DNA of 40,725 nt from Lachnospiraceae bacterium (GTDB lineage: Bacteria; Bacillota; Clostridia; Lachnospirales; Lachnospiraceae): NCBI GenBank assembly GCA_014804355.1, contig JAAUZY010000057.1:1-40725 (forward strand), read 5' to 3'. Made by a program: the position numbers and the translations under genes. How positions within the stretch are numbered: the stretch's first letter is position 1; the number at the start of each line of letters is the position of its first letter. Below are positions 1 to 7,765 of the stretch, piece after piece. The notes below the pieces were generated by a model. That model was given only the letters and a program-made list of their open reading frames with translations. It was not told where the DNA came from and did not search any database.

Positions 1-413
1 CGCTGAATGCGATCAAACAGATGATGATGATCATTACTGTGATCGTAACGGCATTGATTGTCATACTCATGGAGCGTTCATTTATCTCAAAGGAAAAAAG
101 CGAGATCGCACTTATGAAAGCGGTGGGGATCGACAACGGCAGTATCATTTTTCAGCATTCGCTCAGATTTGTAATCGTATCGGTCATTGCCGGCATTGTT
201 TCTTCGGCGGTGCTTATGCCGATCAGCGACGTAATGATGAATTGGGTAGGTAATATGGTCGGCGATGTATCAGGCATGAAATGCGATTTTGACCCGCTGG
301 AAATATTTGTGATCTGCCCGGCAATTCTCATCGGCGTGACCGTCATCGGTTCATTCCTGACAGCGCTTTACACCAAAACAATCAAGGCTTCCGATACGGC
401 AAGCATAGAATAG
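1..413 (+). CDS. FtsX-like ABC transporter permease, C-terminal part (partial at window edge)
   Basis: The reading frame is open from position 3 of the window and stops at 411-413, so only the last ~137 residues are visible. They contain three hydrophobic stretches, the first starting IITVIVTALIVILMERSF. A short cytoplasmic loop follows, with the EKSEIALMKAVGID motif typical of the C-terminal FtsX/MacB-type permease domain. The AGGAGG of the next gene overlaps the stop codon, so it is translationally coupled to the ATPase at 427. With that ATPase it should form an exporter or a BceAB-like peptide-sensing/detoxifying complex. The family call is firm; the substrate is not known, and the extracellular domain that would help lies outside the window. 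Confidence 0.85.
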   Translation, partial: LNAIKQMMMIITVIVTALIVILMERSFISKEKSEIALMKAVGIDNGSIIFQHSLRFVIVSVIAGIVSSAVLMPISDVMMNWVGNMVGDVSGMKCDFDPLEIFVICPAILIGVTVIGSFLTALYTKTIKASDTASIE

Positions 414-426
414 GAGGATTAATATA

Positions 427-1200
427 ATGAATAATACGGTTTTACAGACAAAGGGACTTTGCAAGACATATATCGTGAACAAACATCAGAACAATGTGTT
501 GAAAAACGTCGATCTGACGATCAGTGAGGGCGAAATGGTAGCGGTCATGGGACCCTCCGGCTCAGGCAAAAGCACGCTGCTATACTGCGTTTCGGGAATG
601 GACAAAGTGACCGCAGGCGAGGTGTTCTTTAACGGCAGGAAAACGGCAAAGCTTGGTGATAAGGAGCTTGCAAGGCTCAGACTTGATGAAATGGGCTTCA
701 TTTTTCAGCAGATGTACATGATGAAAAATCTTTCGGTACTTGATAATATCATTTTCCCTGCGGTAAAATCAAAAAAGAACACGGAGAGCCGCAGGCAGAC
801 CGAGGAGCGCGGCAGAGCGCTCATGCACAGACTCGGCATTGGCGATGTGTGCGGCAATGATATTAACGAGGTGTCAGGCGGACAGCTTCAGAGGGCTTGT
901 ATCTGCCGCAGTATGATAAACAATCCCAAGATGATCTTTGCCGACGAGCCGACAGGCGCTCTCAACCGTGCAAGCTCTGATGAGGTCATGAACGAGCTGC
1001 TCTCCTTAAACCGCGACGGTACGACGATCATGTGCGTGACACACGACGCGAAGGTTGCCGCCAAGTGCAGCAGGGTGCTTTACATTGTGGACGGCGGGAT
1101 CGTCGGTGAAAAAGAAATGGGACATTTTGGCGGCGGTGACAAGGAGCTTCGTGACCGAGAAAGAGAACTGAACAACTGGCTTATGGAACAGGGATGGTAA
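427..1200 (+). CDS. ABC transporter ATP-binding protein (LolD/MacB/BceA type)
   Basis: This 257-residue nucleotide-binding subunit powers the FtsX-like permease encoded just upstream. Visible motifs are Walker A GPSGSGKST (about residues 40-48), a Q-loop FIFQQMYMM, the signature VSGGQLQRA, Walker B MIFADEPTGAL and the H-loop CVTHD. These are the hallmarks of the MacB/LolD/BceA subclass, which pairs with FtsX-type permeases. The start at 427 has AGGAGG 9 nt upstream. A regulator/kinase pair starts 26 nt downstream, an arrangement typical of antimicrobial-peptide sensing modules in Bacillota. The C-terminus carries an extra charged tail (about residues 230-257) beyond the usual ATPase core. The transported compound cannot be read from the sequence. 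Confidence 0.93.
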   Translation: MNNTVLQTKGLCKTYIVNKHQNNVLKNVDLTISEGEMVAVMGPSGSGKSTLLYCVSGMDKVTAGEVFFNGRKTAKLGDKELARLRLDEMGFIFQQMYMMKNLSVLDNIIFPAVKSKKNTESRRQTEERGRALMHRLGIGDVCGNDINEVSGGQLQRACICRSMINNPKMIFADEPTGALNRASSDEVMNELLSLNRDGTTIMCVTHDAKVAAKCSRVLYIVDGGIVGEKEMGHFGGGDKELRDRERELNNWLMEQGW

Positions 1201-1226
1201 TACTGTGAGAAGGGCAGGGCGATTGT

Positions 1227-1889
1227 ATGACCGATATTCTGATAGTAGAAGACGATAGGGAACTGGCAGACTTGTTGACTGATTTCCTGCGTGACGAGGG
1301 CTATACTGTGTCAAGCGTGGACACCGGAGAGCATGCCGTACAGATCTTTGAACGATATGGCGCAAGGCTTGTGGTGCTTGACATCAACCTCCCCGATGTG
1401 AACGGCTTTGCGGTTTGCTCCAAGCTACGGGAAAATGCGGATACTCCTATCCTGATCGTAAGTTCAAGGACGGGCAAGGAGGATAAGCTGAACGGTTTTG
1501 ACCTCGGTGCTGATGATTATATAGAAAAGCCCTATGACATTGATATTCTTATCGCTAAGATCAAGGGGATATTCAAACGGCGGTATCAGCGTGAAACATT
1601 GTCGGCGGACGGTGTGATACTCAATCTTGCAGATAAAACAGCAGTCATCGACGGAAAGTCCGTGGAACTGCCTGCAAAGGAATTTGACCTGTTGGCGCTT
1701 TTGATTGAGAATCAGGGCAAAGCTCTGAAAAAAGAGTACCTGTTTGGCACTGTCTGGGGCAGCGACAGCGATTCGGAGCTGCAAACGCTCCATGTGCATA
1801 TCAACCGCCTTCGCCAGAAGCTCGGTGATGATCCTAAAAATGCAAAGCGTTTGCTTACCGTCTGGGGTGTGGGGTATAAGTTTGTATGA
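1227..1889 (+). CDS. OmpR/PhoB-family response regulator
   Basis: This 220-residue DNA-binding regulator has an N-terminal receiver domain (about 1-115). The acidic pocket is at VEDDRE, the phospho-acceptor Asp is in VVLDINLPD, and the conserved Lys is in YIEKPYD. A winged-helix Trans_reg_C domain follows (about 130-220), with LPAKEFDLLALL and the C-terminal WGVGYKF. Its stop overlaps the start of the following histidine kinase by 4 bp (ATGA), so the two are co-translated. It probably controls the ABC transporter encoded upstream in the same direction, inferred from context only. No clear operator for it is visible. Confidence 0.95.
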   Translation: MTDILIVEDDRELADLLTDFLRDEGYTVSSVDTGEHAVQIFERYGARLVVLDINLPDVNGFAVCSKLRENADTPILIVSSRTGKEDKLNGFDLGADDYIEKPYDIDILIAKIKGIFKRRYQRETLSADGVILNLADKTAVIDGKSVELPAKEFDLLALLIENQGKALKKEYLFGTVWGSDSDSELQTLHVHINRLRQKLGDDPKNAKRLLTVWGVGYKFV

Positions 1890-3103
1890 AGGCTTTCAGA
1901 AGACTGTGTATTGCAGTGATAACTGTATTTCTTTTTCTGGCGGCGGTATTGAATCTGTTTCTTGTGGGAGTGAAAGACAGTAATGAAGGCATTTATCGTG
2001 TGGAAGCCAAGCGGCTTGCAGATGAGATAGCGGAAACAGGCAATTATGACCTTGAGAAATATCCCCATATTATGGGCGTGGCGAGGGCTGATGACGGCGA
2101 ACTGTACACCTCTGATGAGCATTATCTGATCATAGAAGCAGGCGGTACGCTGTATCGTGTGGAGTATACTGTCGGAAACGGACAGCACAGCATTGTGGCG
2201 GTAAACTGTGTATTTGGTGCGTTGTTTGTGCTGATGATTGGTCTTTTGTACTATATTCGGGGGCATATCATCGTGCCATTCGGCAGGTTGAACGATGTTC
2301 CGAAAGAGCTTGCGAGGGGCAATCTTTCTATCCCGATACCGGAGGAAAAAAGCCGCTTCTTCGGGAAATTCACATGGGGTGTGAATCTCCTGCGTGAGAG
2401 TATCGAGGACAGCCGCAGAAAAGAAATCACGATGCAGAGGGATAAAAAACTCTTGCTGCTCTCTCTTTCCCACGACATCAAAACGCCTTTGTCGGCAATC
2501 AAGCTGAATGCAAAGGCACTTGCCAAAGGATTATACAAGGACGAGGAAAAACGACGTGCTGCTGCTGAGAGTATCAATAGCCGTGCAGATGAGATAGAGC
2601 GTTTTGTCAGCGAGATTACAAAGGCGGCAAGCGAGGACTTTATGAGCTTTGAGGTCACACAGGGAGAGGCTTTCTTAAGCGTTATCATCACAAGAATAGA
2701 TGCGAGATATGCTCCCCAGCTTGCCATGTCGGGAACGGAGTTTGTGGTTCAGAAATATGATAACTGCATTCTTTCCTGCGATCCCGACCGCCTTGCAGAG
2801 TGCCTGCAAAATCTAGTAGAAAATGCAATCAAATACGGTGACGGCAGACGAATTGAGATCAGCTTTGATAAAATGGACGGCTGTGAGCTTATTACGGTAT
2901 CAAATACAGGCTGTACTCTTGAAATGAAAGAATTGCCACAGATATTCGAGAGCTTTCATCGTGGAAATAATGCGGACAAGGTGCAGGGCAATGGGCTTGG
3001 GCTTTTTATCTGCAAACGATTGATGTCGCTTATGGGTGGAGAGGTGTATGCGGATATTCGTGATGAATGCTTCTATATAACGCTTGTTGTTAAAATGGCG
3101 TAA
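1886..3103 (+). CDS. Membrane sensor histidine kinase
   Basis: This 405-residue kinase is partnered with the regulator that it overlaps by 4 bp. It has an N-terminal membrane segment (about 5-28), a short extracytoplasmic domain (about 30-105), a second membrane segment (about 107-130) and a HAMP-like linker. The HisKA phospho-acceptor is in SLSHDIKTPLSAIK (His about residue 196). The HATPase domain has N-box LQNLVENAIKYG and G-boxes including GNGLGLFICKRL. The topology is that of a classical two-membrane-segment sensor rather than the short-loop BceS type. It should phosphorylate the upstream regulator in response to an envelope signal. Confidence 0.94.
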   Translation: MKAFRRLCIAVITVFLFLAAVLNLFLVGVKDSNEGIYRVEAKRLADEIAETGNYDLEKYPHIMGVARADDGELYTSDEHYLIIEAGGTLYRVEYTVGNGQHSIVAVNCVFGALFVLMIGLLYYIRGHIIVPFGRLNDVPKELARGNLSIPIPEEKSRFFGKFTWGVNLLRESIEDSRRKEITMQRDKKLLLLSLSHDIKTPLSAIKLNAKALAKGLYKDEEKRRAAAESINSRADEIERFVSEITKAASEDFMSFEVTQGEAFLSVIITRIDARYAPQLAMSGTEFVVQKYDNCILSCDPDRLAECLQNLVENAIKYGDGRRIEISFDKMDGCELITVSNTGCTLEMKELPQIFESFHRGNNADKVQGNGLGLFICKRLMSLMGGEVYADIRDECFYITLVVKMA

Positions 3104-3260
3104 ATTTACAGATGCTATCCTAAAAAAATACAAATTGTGATACTTACATTGAAATTTATGTTTTTTCGGATTCATAAGCGAGGTTCTTCCGTAAGTTCCG
3201 GTTCACTTACACCGAATAGGTGCAAGCTGAAGAAAAGAGAACCGCTTTATAGAATTTTAG

Positions 3261-3290
3261 AAAGCTCTTGGCTTCGGTCAAGAGCTTTTG
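3261..3290 (+). terminator. Hairpin resembling an intrinsic terminator
   Basis: AAAGCTCTTG (3261-3270) pairs perfectly with CAAGAGCTTT (3279-3288) around an 8-nt loop. The T-run is short (TTTTG). It lies 160 nt after the first kinase and could end that operon, but the weak tail leaves this uncertain. Confidence 0.45.
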
Positions 3291-3342
3291 GTGTATGTGG
3301 AGGACAATTTGAATCAACTGTTAGATATGTTCGGTTTAACAC

Positions 3343-3371
3343 TTGCCATACTTAAAATGTCCACATATAAT
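3343..3371 (+). promoter_or_regulatory. Sigma-A-type promoter for the second regulator/kinase pair
   Basis: TTGCCA (3343-3348) and a perfect TATAAT (3366-3371) are separated by exactly 17 bp. The predicted start of transcription is near 3378, about 48 nt before the regulator start codon at 3426. This gives the module its own expression, independent of the upstream transporter operon. Confidence 0.75.
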
Positions 3372-3425
3372 GTAGTGGTGTTGTATAGAAAGATTACAGA
3401 TATGCGATTCGGAGGAACGTAAACA

Positions 3426-4118
3426 ATGAGCAGTATTTTGATTATAGATGATGACAAGGAACTTTGTGCATTGATTAAACAGAGTGTTTTACAGGAAAAT
3501 ATAGAAGCCGACTGCTGTTATTCCGGAAAACTCGGTTTGCTGCAACTGAAAGAAAAAGAATATCAGCTTGTCATATTGGATGTAATGATGCCCGGTTTTG
3601 ACGGTTTTGAAACATTAGAACAGATTAGAAAAGAAAGCAGCCTGTCTATCTTGATGTTCACATCAAAAAATGACAGTGCCTCAAAAGTGCGTGGTTTACG
3701 GGCGGGAGCTGACGACTATCTGACAAAACCCTTTGATATGGACGAGCTTATTGCCCGTATTGTGTCATTGATCAGGCGTTATACCCGCTTCAACCAAAAA
3801 GACGGGCAGTTACAGACGCTTGATTTTGACGGGCTGACCATCGACTTTGACAGTCGTTCTATTCATGCGGTAAATGGTGATTATGAACTGCCGCCGAAAG
3901 AATTTGATTTACTACTGTTTCTTGCGAAAAATCAGGGAAAGATACTGACAAAGCAACAAATTTATGAAAATGTGTGGGGAGAAGATTATGTTTATGATGA
4001 CAGTAATATTATGGCGATTATCAGCCGTCTACGGAAAAAAATAGAGGAAAATCCGGGCAATCCCCGGTATATACAGACAGTAAAGGGGATTGGATATCGT
4101 TTCAATAAGGAGGTGTGA
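3426..4118 (+). CDS. OmpR-family response regulator of lantibiotic-immunity module
   Basis: This 230-residue regulator has a receiver domain (acidic pocket IIDDDKE, phospho-Asp in LVILDVMMPG, Lys in YLTKPFD) followed by a winged-helix output domain (LPPKEFDLLLFLA, VKGIGYRF). GGAGG at 3411-3415 lies 10 nt before the ATG. It is followed within a few bases by a kinase and then by an ABC exporter of the lantibiotic-protection class, so it is likely the transcriptional switch for that exporter. The four phased GCAAG repeats at 5203-5240 are the best candidate for its operator. It resembles the CprR/VanR-like regulators of clostridia; the exact orthology is inference. Confidence 0.94.
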   Translation: MSSILIIDDDKELCALIKQSVLQENIEADCCYSGKLGLLQLKEKEYQLVILDVMMPGFDGFETLEQIRKESSLSILMFTSKNDSASKVRGLRAGADDYLTKPFDMDELIARIVSLIRRYTRFNQKDGQLQTLDFDGLTIDFDSRSIHAVNGDYELPPKEFDLLLFLAKNQGKILTKQQIYENVWGEDYVYDDSNIMAIISRLRKKIEENPGNPRYIQTVKGIGYRFNKEV

Positions 4119-4121
4119 GTG

Positions 4122-5045
4122 ATGTATACAGAAACAGTTACGGTAATTGCGTTAATGATTGCTTTTGTTTCTGTGGGGTGGGCTGTTTATACAGTCCGAC
4201 ATGTAAAAAAGCAGATATTGGAAATGGCTGACGCTTTGGAAGATGTAAAAAATGGGAATGGGAACAGACGTATTTTATCAGAAGTGCATGAACTTGTGGC
4301 GCCTCTTGCTTACGAGTTTAACGATATTGTCCTGTCTTATGAAAACAGGCTGTCTGTTTATCACCAGACAGAAGAAACAAACAGGCAGCTCATGACGAGC
4401 CTTTCCCATGATGTGCGGACACCGCTTACTACATTGATCGGGTATCTGGACGCTGTGCACAAAGGGATTGCCTGCGGAAAAGAACGTGATGATTATATAG
4501 AAACTGCCCGTCGGAAGGCCCATGACTTAAAAGAATATATAGATGTGCTTTTTGACTGGTTCAAGCTGGGTTCAAATGATTTTTCCATGAATATAGTGGC
4601 GCTTGATTTAACGGAGCTAACACGGAATATACTGATTGACTGGATACCAATATTTGAAGATGCGCAGGTGGATTTCAGGATTGACATCCCAGAGCAGCCT
4701 TTCAGGGTACAGATTGATCCGGACGGATATATGCGGATATTAAACAACCTGATACAGAATGTGATTTCTCACAGTTATGCGGATAAAATAGAAATAGCCT
4801 TATCAGAACAGGGTAGGAATGTAAAAATTCTTTTAACTGATAACGGAGTAGGGATTGAAAAAGAGGATTTGAAACACATTTTTGAACGGCTCTATAAATG
4901 CGATAAAGGACGGTCTGAAAAAGGCAGCGGTCTTGGTCTGTCTATCGTACATCAGCTTGTGGTCAAACTGAACGGAACAATAACAGCAGAAAGCGTATCG
5001 GGGAAAGGAACCGTTTTCACTCTGTTTTTCCCTTTAATGAACTAA
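4122..5045 (+). CDS. Sensor histidine kinase of lantibiotic-immunity module
   Basis: This kinase of about 307 residues has one clear N-terminal membrane helix (about 3-24) and essentially no extracellular domain. The HisKA motif is SLSHDVRTPLTTLIGYLDAV and the HATPase domain has NNLIQNVISHS, DNGVGI and GSGLGLSIVHQL. The ATG at 4122 is preferred because AAGGAGGTG (4107-4115) is 6 nt upstream; the adjacent GTG at 4119 is an alternative. It follows the regulator stop directly. A reduced sensor region is common in kinases that sense through a partner transporter, which fits the exporter downstream, but the signal is not identifiable here. Confidence 0.94.
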   Translation: MYTETVTVIALMIAFVSVGWAVYTVRHVKKQILEMADALEDVKNGNGNRRILSEVHELVAPLAYEFNDIVLSYENRLSVYHQTEETNRQLMTSLSHDVRTPLTTLIGYLDAVHKGIACGKERDDYIETARRKAHDLKEYIDVLFDWFKLGSNDFSMNIVALDLTELTRNILIDWIPIFEDAQVDFRIDIPEQPFRVQIDPDGYMRILNNLIQNVISHSYADKIEIALSEQGRNVKILLTDNGVGIEKEDLKHIFERLYKCDKGRSEKGSGLGLSIVHQLVVKLNGTITAESVSGKGTVFTLFFPLMN

Positions 5046-5056
5046 GAAGCAACAAG

Positions 5057-5179
5057 ATATGGAACCTTCTCGATCTAAAAAGCAGATTGAGAAGTAGCGG
5101 AGAAGGAACTGCGGTGCAGTTATATATGGAACCTTCTCAATCTAAAAAGCAGATTGAGAAGTAGCGGAAAAGGAACTGC
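5057..5179 (+). repeat. Tandem 56-bp direct repeat with internal hairpin
   Basis: Copies at 5057-5112 and 5124-5179 (period 67) are nearly identical. Each contains an arm pair TCTCAATCT/AGATTGAGA around a short A-rich loop; the first copy has a C-to-T-type mismatch (TCTCGATCT). The second copy runs into the terminator hairpin, so the unit looks like a duplicated terminator or leader element. Confidence 0.85.
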
Positions 5180-5197
5180 ACAGCAGTTCCTTTTCCT
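5168..5197 (+). terminator. Intrinsic terminator after regulator/kinase pair
   Basis: AAAAGGAACTGC (5168-5179) pairs with GCAGTTCCTTTT (5183-5194) across a 3-nt loop and runs into TTTTCCTT. It separates transcription of the regulator/kinase genes from the exporter promoter just downstream. Confidence 0.8.
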
Positions 5198-5202
5198 TAA
5201 TT

Positions 5203-5256
5203 GCAAGGTTAATGCAAGGATCGTGCAAGGTTAATGCAAGATTGGCGTGATAGAAT
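5203..5256 (+). promoter_or_regulatory. Four 11-bp-phased GCAAG operators and putative -10 of the ABC exporter
   Basis: GCAAG occurs at 5203, 5214, 5225 and 5236, exactly 11 bp apart; the longer unit GCAAGGTTAATGCAAG is present twice. A -10-like TGATAGAAT follows at 5248-5256, and no good -35 is present. Direct repeats about one helical turn apart, covering the -35 zone, are the usual binding pattern of OmpR-family activators. I infer this is the target of the regulator at 3426. Confidence 0.7.
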
Positions 5257-5282
5257 GGCAGTCATAAAAAGGAGGTTTCGCA

Positions 5283-6206
5283 ATGAGCAAATATGTAATC
5301 GAAACAAAAAATCTTACAAAACAATACGGAACACAGAAAAGCGTTGCTAATTTGAATATCCATGTTCAGAAAGGGCGTATCTACGGTCTGCTTGGCAGAA
5401 ACGGAGCTGGAAAGACAACAACAATGAAAATGCTGCTTGGGTTGACACAGCCTACCTTCGGGGAAGTGACAATATGGGGAAAATCTTTAGCGCCAAATGA
5501 AAAGAAGCTTTTGCCTCGGATTGGCAGTTTGATTGAATCCCCTGGTTTTTATCCTAATCTGACCGCTACGGAAAACCTGCGTATTTTCGCTGCCCTGCGT
5601 GGAGTACCAAACCGCAATGCAATTAAGGACGCACTTGATTTGGTTGGTCTGCCTTACAAAGATAAAAAACTGTTTTCCCAGTATTCACTTGGCATGAAGC
5701 AGCGGTTGGCGATTGCCCTTGCCATTATGCATGATCCGGAACTCTTAATTTTGGATGAACCAATCAATGGTCTTGATCCGATTGGAATTGTAGAAGTACG
5801 GTCTTTTATACGTGACCTTTGCAATGAACAGGGAAAAACAATCCTAATTTCCAGTCATATCCTCTCCGAGATAGCATTACTGGCTGACGATATAGGCATT
5901 ATCGATCATGGCGTATTACTGGAAGAAGAAAGTCTTACAGAGCTGGAAGCAAAGAGCAGCAAACATATCCGGTTTATTGTTTCTGATACGGCACAGGCGG
6001 CAAGAATTTTAGAACGTATCTTCCATGAAAACCAATTTACCATACAGGACGATCACAATATACAAGTGCATAATCTTGATTTACCAATAGGAAAAATTAT
6101 TACTGCATTTGTAGAAAACAGCTTGGAAGTGTCGCAAGCCTATACTTGCGAAGAAACCCTTGAAGATTACTTCAAGCGTGTAACAGGGGGTGAAGGGATT
6201 GCTTAA
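5283..6206 (+). CDS. Lantibiotic-protection ABC transporter, ATP-binding subunit
   Basis: This 307-residue ATPase belongs to the group that expels lantibiotics and related peptides from the membrane (SpaF/NisF/EpiF/CprA group). It has Walker A GLLGRNGAGKTTT (about 36-48), the signature SLGMKQRLAIAL, Walker B LLILDEPINGLDP and switch His in ISSHILSE. A C-terminal region of about 90 residues is typical of the subgroup. The signature SLGMKQRL and the DEPINGLDP variant are characteristic of this family. AGGAGG lies 8 nt before the ATG. Its 3' end overlaps the first permease gene by 17 bp. Regulation by the phased repeats upstream is likely. Confidence 0.93.
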   Translation: MSKYVIETKNLTKQYGTQKSVANLNIHVQKGRIYGLLGRNGAGKTTTMKMLLGLTQPTFGEVTIWGKSLAPNEKKLLPRIGSLIESPGFYPNLTATENLRIFAALRGVPNRNAIKDALDLVGLPYKDKKLFSQYSLGMKQRLAIALAIMHDPELLILDEPINGLDPIGIVEVRSFIRDLCNEQGKTILISSHILSEIALLADDIGIIDHGVLLEEESLTELEAKSSKHIRFIVSDTAQAARILERIFHENQFTIQDDHNIQVHNLDLPIGKIITAFVENSLEVSQAYTCEETLEDYFKRVTGGEGIA

Positions 6207-6984
6207 ACTGATAATCTGCGAATTTGCTAAATTAAAGCGAAAAAAGCTTATTTTACTCGTTATGCTTTCCGCATTTATATTTCCGATACCTGTTACAGTG
6301 ATGATGACAACACCGCAAATGGCAGGGAGATTCGACAATGATGTTGAAATTTTTAACGCCTGTTTCCAGTTTATTATGGGGTATGGTGTGGAAATGCTTT
6401 TGCCGTGTGTTATTGGAGTTATAGCTGCTTTGCTGTTTTTTATGGAACGGGATAATAACACATTTAAAAATTTGCGCACAATTCCTGTGACAAGCTCACA
6501 GATGATTTTTGCGAAAATCATTGTTCTGTTTGTTATGGGTGTTATTTTCAGCCTGGTCTCGGCTATGGCTGCGGTTTTATGCGGAAGTCTGGTATCCGAG
6601 GTAAACGGGGTTGCCTATAAACTGTTTGTGGCATTGGAAATGGGGATTTTTATCACTGCCGGGACATTGCCTTTGGTCGTTCTTGTTGTTTTCTTTAGTA
6701 AGACCTATATTTTTTCCGTTCTGTTATGCGTGTTTTATAGCGTTTTAAGTCTGACAGCAGAATCTTCCTTTGGTGTATTGCCGAAAGCCTTATGCTGGCT
6801 CATGCCAATCCCCCTTACGACACTTTGGAGTGCGGGCGATATGGCGAGGCATGGGGTGATAAAGAGTGTGGGAGTGCTTGAATATCTGCAACCCACAACC
6901 TTTCAGACAATCGCCATTTTGGGTGTCTGGGCTGTCGTTTCAGTCATAGTCATTGATCATCTGTATAAAAAGAGGGGGGAATAA
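6190..6984 (+). CDS. Lantibiotic-protection ABC transporter, first permease subunit (SpaE/MutE-like)
   Basis: This integral membrane protein of about 264 residues has six predicted hydrophobic segments. The GTG at 6190 is used, inside the end of the ATPase gene and preceded by AGGGG. An early basic stretch FAKLKRKKLI and the motif ERDNNTFKNLRTIPVTSSQM resemble the ABC-2-type permeases of lantibiotic immunity systems, in which two different permeases flank one ATPase. Its paralogue follows 1 nt downstream and carries the equivalent ERDDTLKSIMTVPVSYRN motif, which supports a heterodimeric channel. Confidence 0.88.
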   Translation: MKGLLKLIICEFAKLKRKKLILLVMLSAFIFPIPVTVMMTTPQMAGRFDNDVEIFNACFQFIMGYGVEMLLPCVIGVIAALLFFMERDNNTFKNLRTIPVTSSQMIFAKIIVLFVMGVIFSLVSAMAAVLCGSLVSEVNGVAYKLFVALEMGIFITAGTLPLVVLVVFFSKTYIFSVLLCVFYSVLSLTAESSFGVLPKALCWLMPIPLTTLWSAGDMARHGVIKSVGVLEYLQPTTFQTIAILGVWAVVSVIVIDHLYKKRGE

Positions 6985-6985
6985 T

Positions 6986-7765
6986 ATGCTTCGTATAGTT
7001 AGAACTGAAATTTGGAAATTGAAACGATATCATATAATATGGGCGGGCGTTTTCCTGATGTTGCTTTCCGTTTTATTGACATTGTTTTCCACTACGGCAT
7101 TGGACGGTACTGTTTGGACATTCTCCCATTTTACGGAGCAAGTACTTAAAAACAATATTACAATGATTTTTCCCATGTGCATTACTTTACTTGCCGGATA
7201 TATCATAGCAAGGGAAGAAAGGGATGATACACTGAAAAGTATTATGACGGTTCCTGTTTCTTATCGCAATTTATTATGGGGGAAATTATTTGTCTGTGCT
7301 TTGTTGTCCTTGTTTTTAGGATTTGTAAGTGCCGTATTTACAATCATGGCCAATTTGATAATGGGATTTCCGGGACTTTCTTTAACATCAGTATTACAGA
7401 CATTTATTCAGATTATTTTGAACTGCCTGTTTCTGTATATTGCTGTAATGCCGGTAATCGCAGTAACTACTCGCATAGTGGGCGGACATATGATAGGTAC
7501 GATCATTGCATTTGCTTATGGATATGGGGGAATGTTTGCTGCAGGGAATATGACACTTGCCAATATCTATCCAATTACAGCGAGTATGGGACTGATACAG
7601 TACCGAAGCTATGATGAAGCTGTTCACTGGAATGTTGGACTATGTGGGTTGAGCATGATTACGGTTTTACTGGTTTCTGTGGTTATTGTGATAACAACAA
7701 AAAATGTTTCACCAGCAAGAACAGTTAAGAAGCAGAAAAAAATCGTTACAAAAAAAGGTTGGTAG
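6986..7765 (+). CDS. Lantibiotic-protection ABC transporter, second permease subunit (SpaG/MutG-like)
   Basis: This second permease, about 259 residues, has six hydrophobic segments. The ATG at 6986 is chosen because AGGGGGGA lies just upstream; an in-frame TTG at 6953 would overlap the previous gene and lacks a site. The sequence EREDDTLKSI aligns by eye with the first permease, consistent with an ancient duplication. It completes the ATPase-permease-permease trio expected of SpaFEG/CprABC-type exporters. It ends with a basic Lys-rich tail (KKQKKIVTKKGW). Only a frameshifted coding remnant follows, so the operon stops here. Confidence 0.88.
   Translation: MLRIVRTEIWKLKRYHIIWAGVFLMLLSVLLTLFSTTALDGTVWTFSHFTEQVLKNNITMIFPMCITLLAGYIIAREERDDTLKSIMTVPVSYRNLLWGKLFVCALLSLFLGFVSAVFTIMANLIMGFPGLSLTSVLQTFIQIILNCLFLYIAVMPVIAVTTRIVGGHMIGTIIAFAYGYGGMFAAGNMTLANIYPITASMGLIQYRSYDEAVHWNVGLCGLSMITVLLVSVVIVITTKNVSPARTVKKQKKIVTKKGW

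Larger units (their letters stand above)
3104..3425. other. Gap between the two two-component modules
   Basis: This 322-bp stretch holds no convincing gene. It contains a small inverted repeat (GTAAGT...ACTTAC near 3191-3210), the hairpin at 3261-3290 and a strong promoter at 3343-3371. A 41-codon open frame (GTG 3297, stop 3420-3422) ends 3 nt before the next regulator gene and overlaps the promoter. It encodes a plausible hydrophobic peptide, but I cannot support it as a gene. Confidence 0.5.

Noticed and set aside
3137-3355. A 72-codon plus-strand frame between the two-component modules
   Set aside because: It runs through the hairpin at 3261-3290, has no ribosome-binding site and a low-quality, Ser/Arg/Cys-rich composition.
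5057-5240. Repeats considered as a CRISPR array
   Set aside because: Only two long copies with an 11-nt gap, plus short phased pentamers; no variable spacers and no cas genes nearby.
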